Shown here one piece after another: positions 8,223-15,641 of a stretch of 64,000 bases of DNA (position 1 is the stretch's first letter; each line of letters opens with the position of its first letter). The notes under the pieces were generated by a model. That model ran no database searches. It had not been told where the DNA came from and was given only the letters and a program-made list of their open reading frames with translations. The position numbers and the translations under genes are program-made. This stretch comes from Candidatus Gallimonas merdigallinarum (GTDB lineage Bacteria > Bacillota > Clostridia > Christensenellales > Borkfalkiaceae): positions 1 through 64,000 of the forward strand of contig CAJFFP010000002.1 of assembly GCA_904373325.1 (NCBI GenBank). Reading direction: 5' to 3'.

Positions 8223-9014
8223 ATGAAGAAAATTGCAATCGTCACGGGAGCTTCTTCCGGCATCGGAAAGCTGCTCGCAACGGGTCTGCCCGCGCACGCG
8301 CAGTTCGACGAGCTTTGGGCAATCGCCCGCAGCGAAGCGCGGCTGAACGCGCTGAAAGAGGAAATGCCAATCCCCGTGCGCTCCATTCCGCTCGATCTGA
8401 CCAAGGCGGAGAGCATCGAAAGGGTGAAATCGCTCCTCGCCGAAGAAAAGCCCGTTGTAAGCGTTCTCATCAACGCGAGCGGATACGGCGTGTTCGAGCG
8501 GTTTGACCGCATTCCCGAACAGGACGCCGCGGGCATGACCGATCTCAACTGCCGCGCGCTCGCGCTTATGATGCTTGCAGTGCTCCCCTACTGCGAAAAG
8601 GGAAGCATCGTCGTGAACGTGGCGAGCGTGGCGGCGTTCCAGCCCGTTCCATTCGGCGCGGAATATGCGGCGACGAAAGCGTATGTGCTCGCCCTCTCCC
8701 GCGCCGTCAATCGGGAGATGAAACCGCGCGGCGTACGCGTGCTTGCCGTATGCCCCTATTGGACGAAAACGGCGTTCTTCGACCGCGCGAACGGAAATTC
8801 TGTCATTACGCATTTCGACTGTATGTACGACCCCGCGTTCATCGCCAAAAAGACGTTCCGCGCCATGAAGAAGAAAAAGGATTACGTCGTGCCCGGGTTT
8901 ATTGCAAAGGCGACGCACGCCCTCACGAAACTCCTGCCGCACTCCTTCGTGATGAAGGTGTTCATTGCACAGCAAAAGCTCGGTTCACGAAATTTTGCGA
9001 GCAAAGGCTCGTAA
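8223..9014 (+). CDS. Short-chain dehydrogenase/reductase
   Basis: A classical SDR of 263 residues. The dinucleotide-binding motif TGASSGIGK is at residues 8-16, an NASGYG segment stands for the usual NNAG motif, and the active site S...Y-x-x-x-K is in FGAEYAATKAYV around residue 155. The substrate cannot be read from the sequence. The ATG at 8223 follows CGGAGG. It is divergent from hsp20 and transcribed alone, followed by intergenic repeats. Confidence 0.88.
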   Translation: MKKIAIVTGASSGIGKLLATGLPAHAQFDELWAIARSEARLNALKEEMPIPVRSIPLDLTKAESIERVKSLLAEEKPVVSVLINASGYGVFERFDRIPEQDAAGMTDLNCRALALMMLAVLPYCEKGSIVVNVASVAAFQPVPFGAEYAATKAYVLALSRAVNREMKPRGVRVLAVCPYWTKTAFFDRANGNSVITHFDCMYDPAFIAKKTFRAMKKKKDYVVPGFIAKATHALTKLLPHSFVMKVFIAQQKLGSRNFASKGS

Positions 9015-9108
9015 AAACAAGTTCAGAAATGCTATCGGGCAAAGTCATGCTCGTCCTTGGCGCCCTCTGTGAGGGAGCTGTCGAGCGTGAGCGAGACTGA
9101 GGGAGTTA

Positions 9109-9202
9109 CTCCCACCGCCCCTGCGGGGCACCTCCCTCAAAGAGGGAGGCAAGAACTCCCACCGCCCCTGCGGGGCACCTCCCTCAAAGAGGGAGGCAAG
9201 AA
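9109..9202. repeat. Tandem 47-bp palindromic intergenic repeat (2 copies plus remnants)
   Basis: Two identical 47-bp units start at 9109 and 9156; each contains CCCCTGCGGGG and CCTCCCTC-AAA-GAGGGAGG palindromes. A diverged third unit follows to about 9240, and GAGGGAG fragments precede at 9070-9105. Such units resemble dispersed REP-like intergenic elements. No gene is present between the SDR gene and 9403. Confidence 0.7.
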
Positions 9203-9308
9203 CTCCCACTGCCACGGCTTTGCCGCGACACCTCTTGGTGCCGCCGAGATACTGCGGAAGGAAACCTTCCTTGTATCTGTAATTTGTTGCAAAAACGACG
9301 GCGACAAT

Positions 9309-9350
9309 AAAACCCCCGCGGGCAGCCAAAGGCGCGCCCGCGGGGGTTTT
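9309..9350. terminator. Bidirectional terminator
   Basis: Arms AAAACCCCCGCGGGC and GCCCGCGGGGGTTTT pair perfectly over 15 bp around a 12-nt loop and carry A4 and T4 at the ends. It ends the convergent SDR and flavodoxin-like genes. Confidence 0.8.
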
Positions 9351-9402
9351 CTAAAAATCACGACTTTCTTCCCGCGTCAGTTTGCGGGAAAAAGTGTGAA
9401 TA

Positions 9403-10026
9403 TCACCTTATAAAATTCGTCCGTACCGAGACGTTATTCTGCGGCGGGAGGATGCCCTGCTCTTTGCCCGCCTGCATACATTTGAGCAGATACGCCATGT
9501 TATGCCCGATGTTGCGCATGGTCTGCAAACCCTCTTCGTCCTGCCGCACTTCGTCGGGCGTCTTGCCGTAGACCATATTCCAATAGCTGGACGAGACGAC
9601 GGGCATCTGCGTGATCCCGAAATACTTATTGATCACGTCGAACGAAGCCGCCGTGCCGCCCCTTCTCGCCGAAACGACGCTCGCGCCCGGCTTGCCCGCA
9701 AAGGCGTAGCCGCCCGCATAGAACGCGCGGTCTAAAACGGAGAGCAGAATCCCCGAAGGGTGCGCGTAATAGACGGGCGAGCCAAACACGAAGCCGTCCG
9801 CCGTCTTTGCCCTTTCGATGAGCACGTTCGCAACGTCGTCGTCAAACACGCATTTTTTGAGTTCGCGGCACTTCATGCAGGCGATGCAGTCGCGCACGGG
9901 TTTCGCGCCGACCTGAAAAATCTCCGTTTCGATGCCGTCCGCTTCGAGCGCCTTTGCGACTTCGGTGAGCGCCGTATAGGTGCAGCCCTTTGCGCGCGGG
10001 CTTCCGTTGACAAGCAAAACATTCAT
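9403..10026 (-). CDS. Flavodoxin-like NADPH-dependent FMN reductase family protein
   Basis: The 207-residue protein opens with the FMN phosphate loop VNGSPRAKGCT and contains the iron-sulfur flavoprotein-like cysteine cluster DCIACMKCRELKKC (about residues 47-60), then GSPVYYAHPSG for flavin binding. Proteins of this kind shuttle electrons or reduce quinones and flavins; the exact partner is unknown. A ribosome site AAGGAG precedes the ATG at 10026. It lies downstream of the iron alcohol dehydrogenase gene on the same strand, with a 76-nt gap. Confidence 0.85.
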   Translation of the reverse strand: MNVLLVNGSPRAKGCTYTALTEVAKALEADGIETEIFQVGAKPVRDCIACMKCRELKKCVFDDDVANVLIERAKTADGFVFGSPVYYAHPSGILLSVLDRAFYAGGYAFAGKPGASVVSARRGGTAASFDVINKYFGITQMPVVSSSYWNMVYGKTPDEVRQDEEGLQTMRNIGHNMAYLLKCMQAGKEQGILPPQNNVSVRTNFIR

Positions 10027-10102
10027 AATATCATCTCCTTATTTCTTCCGATAAAATACAATTCCGCGCAGGGCAAAATTCGCGCTGCGCGGCGGGTTCC
10101 GA

Positions 10103-11269
10103 TTACAGGCTCGCCCTGAAAATCCGGGCGATCTCTTCGGGCGTGAGCACTTTATAGCCGCCCTCCATGACGAGCGTGCTCTTCACGAGTCCGTCGATCA
10201 TATCTTCCTTCACGCCGAGGTCGGTGAGGTTCATCACGAGACCGAGCGACTTCATCCACGCCTCCATTCTGTCAAGCCCCTCGGCGGCGACGGCTTCGTC
10301 CGTCTTGCCCTCGGGATCGACGCCCCACACGTTGACCGCATAGCGGCGGAACTTTGCAAGCCCGTACGGCATGATATATCGGTAGTACGCCATGGAGACG
10401 GCGGCGAGCGTCATGCCGTGCGTTGCGTCGGTGTGCGCGCCGACCGCCTGTCCGAGCATGTGCACTTCCCAATCGGTATCCTTGCCCATGGCGACGAGCG
10501 TATTCAGCGCCCACGTCGCCGTCCACATAATGTTGGAACGCGCCTCGTAATCGGTGGGATTTTTCTTGGCAATGGGCGCGCTGTGAATGAGCGAGCGCAG
10601 CAGCCCTTCCATGATATAGTCGGAAGTATTGTCGTCCGTACCCGAAAAATACTGTTCGAGAATGTGCGACATAATGTCGTAAAATCCTGCGATCATCTGA
10701 TATTCGGGCAGCGTGAACGTGAACTCGGGATTGAGCACGGAGAACTTCGGGAACACCTCCGTGCCGAACACGTGACCGATTTTCAGCTTCTGCGCGTGAT
10801 TGGTGATGACGGAGCCGCCGTTCATCTCGCTGCCCGTGCCGACCATCGTCAGAACGCACGCCACGGGAACGATCTCGCAGGTCGGCTCTTCAAAGCGGAT
10901 ATAATATTTCTCCCACGGGTCCTCGTCGCAATGGACGGACACCGAGACGGCCTTGGCGTAGTCGCATACCGAGCCGCCGCCCACCGCCAGAATGAGGTCG
11001 GCTTTCGCGGCACGGGCGCGTTCGACGCCCTCGTACAGCTTTTCCACCGTGGGATTGGGCATGACGCCCGCGTCCTCGAACACGTTTTTGCCGCACTTTT
11101 CGAGCGCGGCTTTGACCTGCGCGTAAATGCCGTTTTTCTTGATCGACCCGCCGCCGTAGACGAGCAGCACGTTCTTGCCGTACTTGGGCAGTTCCTCTTC
11201 CAGCCCCTTCATGGCGTCTTTGCCGAAATACAGACGGGTGGGATTGCAATAGCTGAAATTTCCGAGCAT
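10103..11269 (-). CDS. Iron-containing alcohol dehydrogenase (butanol dehydrogenase type)
   Basis: This 388-residue protein belongs to the group III metal-dependent alcohol dehydrogenases, of the BdhA/YqhD branch. Marks are the NAD(P) loop GGGSVCDYAK, the segment GTGSEMNGGSV and metal ligands around YDIMSHILEQY and AHTDATHGMTLA. It would interconvert aldehydes and alcohols with NAD(P)H in fermentation. The start at 11269 follows GGAG and lies close behind a consensus promoter; the longer open frame reads through that promoter and is rejected. Confidence 0.92.
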   Translation of the reverse strand: MLGNFSYCNPTRLYFGKDAMKGLEEELPKYGKNVLLVYGGGSIKKNGIYAQVKAALEKCGKNVFEDAGVMPNPTVEKLYEGVERARAAKADLILAVGGGSVCDYAKAVSVSVHCDEDPWEKYYIRFEEPTCEIVPVACVLTMVGTGSEMNGGSVITNHAQKLKIGHVFGTEVFPKFSVLNPEFTFTLPEYQMIAGFYDIMSHILEQYFSGTDDNTSDYIMEGLLRSLIHSAPIAKKNPTDYEARSNIMWTATWALNTLVAMGKDTDWEVHMLGQAVGAHTDATHGMTLAAVSMAYYRYIMPYGLAKFRRYAVNVWGVDPEGKTDEAVAAEGLDRMEAWMKSLGLVMNLTDLGVKEDMIDGLVKSTLVMEGGYKVLTPEEIARIFRASL

Positions 11270-11315
11270 ACTTTTTCTCCTTGCTTCCGCGGCTTCCGCC
11301 GCACGATTTTTCCCT

Positions 11316-11344
11316 ATTATAGCCCACGCCGCAGGGATTGTCAA
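11316..11344 (-). promoter_or_regulatory. Sigma-A promoter of the alcohol dehydrogenase gene
   Basis: Minus-strand TTGACA (11339-11344), 17 bp, TATAAT (11316-11321). The predicted leader is about 40 nt. Confidence 0.85.
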
Positions 11345-11354
11345 ATACCTTTTA

Positions 11355-11421
11355 ATTATGCGCAGCCATAGCAAACAGGCATAAAAGTGATTATGCGCAG
11401 CCATAGCAAACAGGCATAAAA
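11355..11421. repeat. Two identical 32-bp direct repeats
   Basis: A 32-bp unit beginning ATTATGCGCAGCCATAGC occurs at 11355-11386 and again at 11390-11421, separated by three bases. It lies between the promoter of the alcohol dehydrogenase gene and the terminator of tadA. It is too small and too few in number for CRISPR; it looks like a recent local duplication or a dispersed intergenic repeat. Confidence 0.8.
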
Positions 11422-11440
11422 AACCCCGCTTTTAGCGGGG
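11418..11440 (-). terminator. Terminator of the rlmH/M14/tadA transcript
   Basis: Minus-strand CCCCGCT-AAA-AGCGGGG followed by U6 lies just after the tadA stop. Confidence 0.85.
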
Positions 11441-11449
11441 CAGGCATCG

Positions 11450-11911
11450 CTATTTCTTTTTCGCCTTCTCTCTTGCGCGCATTTCGGTGAAAAAGGAAGT
11501 GAGCACTTGGGCGCATTCCTCTTTCAGCACGCCGCCCACCACTTCCGTTTTGTGGTTGAGAAGATTGGCGTTTGCAAGCTCGTTCGTGAGGCTCCGCCCC
11601 TTCTGCTCGTACGCGCCGAAATAGACGCGGTCGATGCGGGCGTTCAGGATCGCGCCCATGCACATGGGGCAGGGTTCGAGCGTCACATATATCTCCGCGT
11701 CGGGCAGCCGCCACGAATGCAGTTTTTTGCAGGCGCGGTCGATGGCGCGCATTTCGGCGTGCGCCGTCGCCATCTGCAACTTCGTGCGGAGATTATACCC
11801 CTTTCCGACGATCTTCCCCTGATATACGACGACCGCGCCGATCGGCACTTCGCCCCGTTTTTTCGCCTTTTGCGCAAGGCGGATCGCCTCCCGCATGAAG
11901 CGTTCTTCCAT
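11450..11911 (-). CDS. tadA: tRNA adenosine(34) deaminase
   Basis: A 153-residue zinc deaminase that converts adenosine to inosine at the wobble position of tRNA-Arg(ACG). Zinc ligands and catalytic Glu are seen in THAEMRAID (about residue 50) and PCPMCMGA (about residue 80), with the family fingerprints VPIGAVVV and RVYFGAYEQKGR. Full length, with a lysine-rich tail. The ATG at 11911 directly abuts the stop of the upstream M14 gene, suggesting translational coupling. Confidence 0.95.
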   Translation of the reverse strand: MEERFMREAIRLAQKAKKRGEVPIGAVVVYQGKIVGKGYNLRTKLQMATAHAEMRAIDRACKKLHSWRLPDAEIYVTLEPCPMCMGAILNARIDRVYFGAYEQKGRSLTNELANANLLNHKTEVVGGVLKEECAQVLTSFFTEMRAREKAKKK

Positions 11912-12724
11912 TTAAAATTCCTCCGTAAAGCGCACGAGCGCATCGAGATTTTTCGTAACGACGTCGCCGAGAGCGGAAAGCCCCAGCGGGTGCGTAAAAT
12001 CCTCCCGCCCCGCCTCCACCGTGAAGGCGGGAATGCGCAGTTTTTCCACGCACCAATCCTTATAGCCGCCCGCGGACAGCGGCGCTTCCCGCAGCGGATA
12101 CCCCGTTGCCGCGCTTAAAATCTTCGCGAGGCGCTTATCCCGCCGCAGCCGCCAGAAGGGCTGATGAAAGCGCCAATAGATCTCCTCGCCCTTGGTGTGA
12201 TAGCTGATCGTGAACTGCGGCTGCACGGCGCAGGTGAAGTCGCGCAGGGCGCGCGTCTCGGGTTCGGAAAAGGGCGCGATCCCCACATAGTTCGCCGCGC
12301 TCGGCATGCGCACGTTGCTTGCGCCCGTTCCCCAGCGCGCGTCGAAATTGACGTTCAAATCGACCGCCCGCGCGTTCGCCTTCCACAGCGAAAAATCCGC
12401 GCCGCCGTTGAGATAGAGCAGTTCGCCCCGCCGCCGCGCGGAGACGCTCTCCGCGCCCTCCTGCACGAGGAGGGCGCCGTCGGGATTGGCGAGCGGCACG
12501 ATCCACGCCCCGCCGCGGACAAGTCCCCTGCGGATATGCCAGAGCGCAAGACAGGCGCAGATCCACTCCCGCGCGTGTATGGCGTATTGGCAGATCCCCA
12601 CGGGAGAGGTGTGCGTTCCGACGAACATGGCGTAGAGTTTACGCCCCTCGGCGCTCTCGCCGATGACCGTCTTTTCGCCGCGGTAGCTTTGGTAGAAGGC
12701 TTCGACTTCTTCGTAGACGTTCAC
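11912..12724 (-). CDS. M14 family zinc carboxypeptidase
   Basis: A 270-residue single-domain M14 peptidase. Zinc ligands are in the HAREW motif (about residue 50) and SYHTKGEE (about 196), substrate binding in the NPDGALL and DLNVNFDARWG regions, and the catalytic Glu in FTVEAGRED. It resembles gamma-D-glutamyl-diaminopimelate peptidases that trim cell-wall peptides, but no signal peptide or LysM domain is present, so it would act in the cytosol on recycled muropeptides if that is its role. The start is a GTG at 12724, with a weak ribosome site. It is the third of four coupled genes (CPBP, rlmH, M14, tadA). Confidence 0.85.
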   Translation of the reverse strand: MNVYEEVEAFYQSYRGEKTVIGESAEGRKLYAMFVGTHTSPVGICQYAIHAREWICACLALWHIRRGLVRGGAWIVPLANPDGALLVQEGAESVSARRRGELLYLNGGADFSLWKANARAVDLNVNFDARWGTGASNVRMPSAANYVGIAPFSEPETRALRDFTCAVQPQFTISYHTKGEEIYWRFHQPFWRLRRDKRLAKILSAATGYPLREAPLSAGGYKDWCVEKLRIPAFTVEAGREDFTHPLGLSALGDVVTKNLDALVRFTEEF

Positions 12725-12746
12725 CGTCCATTGTATGAAAAAGAAA

Positions 12747-13190
12747 TTATTTGTGATATTCCGCGCCCGCGTTGATCATGAACGCGCGGTAGATCTGCTC
12801 GCACAGCACGACGCGCATGAGCTGGTGCGGGAAGGTCATCCGCGAAAAGGAGACAAGCCCGTCCGCCGCCCGTTTGACGCGGGGCGAAAGCCCGCACGAC
12901 GAACCGATGACGAAGGTGATCTCCTCGCCGCGGTCGCACAGCGTTTTCAGCGTCTCCGCAAAGCCCTCGGACGTGTATTCCCTGCCCTCGACGGCGAGCG
13001 CGAAGATACGCCCCTTACAGGCGCGGAGAATGGGTTCGGCTTCCTCTTCGGGAGATTTCCCCTCGGCAAGTTCCTTCACTTCAAATTTGCAGAAGCGGGA
13101 GAGCCGCTTGGCGTATTCCGCGACGGCGTCCCGCCAGAACGCCTCTTTGAGTTTTCCCACGCAGACGAGACTGACCTTAACCACCTGCAA
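12747..13190 (-). CDS. rlmH: 23S rRNA pseudouridine1915 N3-methyltransferase
   Basis: A 147-residue SPOUT methyltransferase. The SAM-binding knot is shown by VIGSSCGLS (about residues 95-103), the preceding FALAVEGREYTSEGFA strand and the carboxy end H-Q-L-M-R-V-V-L-C-E-Q-I-Y-R. RlmH modifies helix 69 of 23S rRNA on assembled 70S ribosomes. The usual end is Y-H-K, as here. Its start overlaps the end of the upstream CPBP gene by 14 nt. Confidence 0.96.
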   Translation of the reverse strand: MQVVKVSLVCVGKLKEAFWRDAVAEYAKRLSRFCKFEVKELAEGKSPEEEAEPILRACKGRIFALAVEGREYTSEGFAETLKTLCDRGEEITFVIGSSCGLSPRVKRAADGLVSFSRMTFPHQLMRVVLCEQIYRAFMINAGAEYHK

Positions 13191-14109
13191 ACCCCGTGAC
13201 CAGAATCACGATCCACTGCACGGCGCACACGGCGATGCCCACCCCCGCGCCGAAGAGGAACGTTGTTCCGTTTTTCACGCCGCCCTTTCGGGCGTTGCGT
13301 TTATCGAAGAAGATGAGATAGACGAGCGTTCCCGCAAGGCACACCGCAGAAGAGACGATCAGCCCGACGCTCCAACCGAAGGGCATCGTCCAGCCGCCTT
13401 CCACGCCGTAGCCCGTCGCCGTCAGAACGAGAATGGCGGCGTTGTTGCAGAAATGCGCGACCATGGAGGGAAGAATACTCCCCGCGCGCAGCGCAATGAG
13501 CGCAAAACACATTCCGCAGATGAACTGGTAGAGCGTCTGCGCGGGATTGCCGTGGAATATAGAAAAGAGCGCGCCCGAAATGAGCACCGTCGCCCCCGTT
13601 CCCCACTCTGCGGCGGACATCGTTCTGACCATGACGCCGCGGAAGAGCGTCTCTTCAAAGATCGCAGGAAGCGCCGCGATGATGAGAATGGCGGGGAGCA
13701 GATTCCACCCGTCCAGCGAAGGGAGCGCAACGCCCGCGTTCTCGTAGCCGAATTTTTCCAGAAAGGCGATGAACCGGCCGTTCAGCTCTTCGAGCGAGAA
13801 CATAAGCCCGAATTGGAGCAGAATGGCGATGAGGAAATAGTACCACTTGCAGCCGCGGTAGGTCCCGCGCATGGAGACCTTGCTGCGGCGGAAAAAGATG
13901 AGCGCCGCGGCGGCGAAACACACCTGCGGGAGAAGATAGGATAAAAAGCGGTACCAATCGGTATCCGCGTATTTCTCTCCCGCGGCAAGCGCCGCGATCA
14001 CGCCGAGAATGAGCGATAAAATTACGGGCAGAACGGCGCTTACCGAGTAGGCGATCCCCGCCTCGGAGAGCGCGCGCCGCTTAAAATAGACGCCGTCTTG
14101 CTGTTCCAT
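13177..14109 (-). CDS. CPBP family intramembrane glutamic protease
   Basis: About 310 residues with eight or so hydrophobic segments. The first CPBP motif is EETLFRG (near residue 160) with following residues matching EExxxRG; the second is SALFSIFHGN (FxxxH) and a late histidine region MVAHFCNNA (HxxxN). These are the catalytic elements of the Rce1/abortive-infection type intramembrane proteases. Its target is unknown. The ATG at 14109 sits 6 nt after a -10 box, so the message is predicted to be leaderless; a GGGAG lies in the remaining bases but would not be transcribed. Confidence 0.9.
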   Translation of the reverse strand: MEQQDGVYFKRRALSEAGIAYSVSAVLPVILSLILGVIAALAAGEKYADTDWYRFLSYLLPQVCFAAAALIFFRRSKVSMRGTYRGCKWYYFLIAILLQFGLMFSLEELNGRFIAFLEKFGYENAGVALPSLDGWNLLPAILIIAALPAIFEETLFRGVMVRTMSAAEWGTGATVLISGALFSIFHGNPAQTLYQFICGMCFALIALRAGSILPSMVAHFCNNAAILVLTATGYGVEGGWTMPFGWSVGLIVSSAVCLAGTLVYLIFFDKRNARKGGVKNGTTFLFGAGVGIAVCAVQWIVILVTGFAGG

Positions 14110-14115
14110 ACTCCC

Positions 14116-14144
14116 ATTATACCGAATTTTCGTGAAAAGTCCAA
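14116..14144 (-). promoter_or_regulatory. Sigma-A promoter of the CPBP gene, leaderless geometry
   Basis: Minus-strand TTGGAC (14139-14144), 17 bp, TATAAT (14116-14121). Six bases separate the -10 box from the ATG. Confidence 0.75.
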
Positions 14145-14154
14145 GAAAATCCCT

Positions 14155-14182
14155 TTGCATTTTGAAAATTTTGTTCTATAAT
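14155..14182 (+). promoter_or_regulatory. Sigma-A promoter of the fumarase operon, leaderless geometry
   Basis: TTGCAT (14155-14160), 16 bp, TATAAT (14177-14182), then seven bases to the ATG at 14190. Back to back with the CPBP promoter, with ten bases between the -35 boxes. Confidence 0.75.
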
Positions 14183-14189
14183 ATCGGGT

Positions 14190-15026
14190 ATGAGAACTTT
14201 GAACACGAAAGAGATTTCCGATTGCGTTTACCGCCTTGCGCGGAAAGCGGGCGTCACGCTCACGCCCGCCTGCCACGCCGCGCTCGAAAGCGCCGCGGCG
14301 CAGGAGACGGGCGCGGCGCGCTTCGCCTTGGAGACCGTCCTTGAAAACGAGCGGACGGCGGCGCGCGAACAGATGCCCGTCTGTCAGGATACAGGTATGG
14401 CGGTCGTCCTCATCGAACTCGGGCAGGACGTACGCCTCACGGGCGCGCCCTTGAAAGAGGCGGTGGACGACGGCGTGCGGCGGGCGTATGCCGACGGCTG
14501 TTTCCGCAAGAGCATCTGCGATCCGCTCACCCGCGAAAACACGGGCGACAACACGCCCGCGCACCTGCATCTGGACATGGTGGCGGGAGAAAACGTCCGC
14601 GTCACCTTCCTGCCCAAGGGATTCGGCAGCGAAAACATGAGCCGCCTCGTCATGCTCACCCCCTCGCAGGGGCGTAAGGGCATCGTGGATACCATCGTCG
14701 AGACGGTGAAAATTGCAGGCTCCCGCCCCTGCCCGCCCGTGTGCGTGGGCGTGGGGATCGGCGGCGCGTTCGACGGCTGCGCCTTCCTTGCAAAAAAGGC
14801 GCTCACGCGCGACGTGGGCAGCGCCAACCCGCGCGAGGACGTTGCCTCCATCGAGCGCGAGGCGCTTGAAAAAATCAACGCGCTGAATATCGGCGCGCAG
14901 GGCTTCGGCGGAAAGGTCACCGCGCTCTCCGTGGCGTGCGAGATCGCGCCCACCCACATTGCGGGACTGCCCGTCGCCGTCAATATCCAATGCCACTGCG
15001 TGCGCTGCGAAAAGGAGACGCTCTGA
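14190..15026 (+). CDS. Class I fumarate hydratase, alpha (N-terminal) subunit
   Basis: A 278-residue subunit of the two-gene, iron-sulfur dependent fumarase/L(+)-tartrate dehydratase family. Cluster ligands are expected at the cysteine of MPVCQDTGMA (about residue 70), at RPCPPVCVGVGIGG (about 185) and near the end in NIQCHC. The enzyme interconverts fumarate and malate. With no other tartrate genes present, fumarase is the more likely role. There is no Shine-Dalgarno, fitting a leaderless message. Its stop overlaps the start of the beta subunit by one base (TGATG). Confidence 0.9.
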   Translation: MRTLNTKEISDCVYRLARKAGVTLTPACHAALESAAAQETGAARFALETVLENERTAAREQMPVCQDTGMAVVLIELGQDVRLTGAPLKEAVDDGVRRAYADGCFRKSICDPLTRENTGDNTPAHLHLDMVAGENVRVTFLPKGFGSENMSRLVMLTPSQGRKGIVDTIVETVKIAGSRPCPPVCVGVGIGGAFDGCAFLAKKALTRDVGSANPREDVASIEREALEKINALNIGAQGFGGKVTALSVACEIAPTHIAGLPVAVNIQCHCVRCEKETL

Positions 15027-15550
15027 TGAAAAAACTTACCCTTCCCCTCTCCGACGAAGAGACGCGCGCACTCCGCGCAGGCGAGGGCGTTCTACTCTCG
15101 GGAACGATCTACACCGCGCGCGACTGCGCGCACAAACGGCTCTTTGCCCTGCTCGACGAGGGCAAGCCCCTGCCCGTTGACCTGAAACAGACGTATATCT
15201 ACTATGCGGGTCCCTGCCCCGCGCCCGCGGGAAAAGCCTGCGGAAGCTGCGGACCGACGACCTCCGCCCGCATGAACGCCTTTGCGCCGCGCCTGCTCGA
15301 TTTAGGGCTGTGCGGCATGATCGGCAAGGGCGAAATGAGCGAGGAGACGCGCGCCGCGCTCGTACGCAACCGCAAAGCGTACTTCGCCGCCGTCGGCGGG
15401 GCGGGCGCGTCGTACGGAAACGCGATCAGGAAAATGGAACTTGTCGCCTTTCCCGACCTTCTGAGCGAGGCGATCTACCGCATGGAAGTCGTCGATTTCC
15501 CCCTCGTCGTCGCGATCGACAGCGAGGGCAACAGCGTCTACGACCGATAA
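15026..15550 (+). CDS. Class I fumarate hydratase, beta (C-terminal) subunit
   Basis: A 174-residue partner of the upstream subunit. The fold is marked by LLSGTIYTARDCAHKRL, YYAGPCPAPAGKACGSCGPTTSARM and GMIGKGEMS, which are the substrate and catalytic regions of the carboxy-terminal half of FumA. The ATG overlaps the alpha stop codon and AAGGAG lies inside the alpha gene just ahead, so the two are made together. The operon ends at a strong hairpin. Confidence 0.92.
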   Translation: MKKLTLPLSDEETRALRAGEGVLLSGTIYTARDCAHKRLFALLDEGKPLPVDLKQTYIYYAGPCPAPAGKACGSCGPTTSARMNAFAPRLLDLGLCGMIGKGEMSEETRAALVRNRKAYFAAVGGAGASYGNAIRKMELVAFPDLLSEAIYRMEVVDFPLVVAIDSEGNSVYDR

Positions 15551-15573
15551 AATACCTTTTCACGATCCAACGG

Positions 15574-15612
15574 CAGCCCGCCGCGCAAGATTTGCGCGGC
15601 GGGCTGTATTTT
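15574..15612 (+). terminator. Terminator of the fumarase operon
   Basis: Perfect 15-bp arms CAGCCCGCCGCGCAA and TTGCGCGGCGGGCTG around three bases, followed by TATTTTAT. Confidence 0.8.
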
Positions 15613-15641
15613 ATAGATTGCGTTCAGTAATCCGTACCGCC

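Noticed and set aside
9109..9240. Possible CRISPR array
   Set aside because: Units are adjacent without spacers, only two are perfect, and no cas genes are near.
11355..11421. Possible CRISPR array or attachment site
   Set aside because: Only two copies with three bases between them and no integrase nearby.
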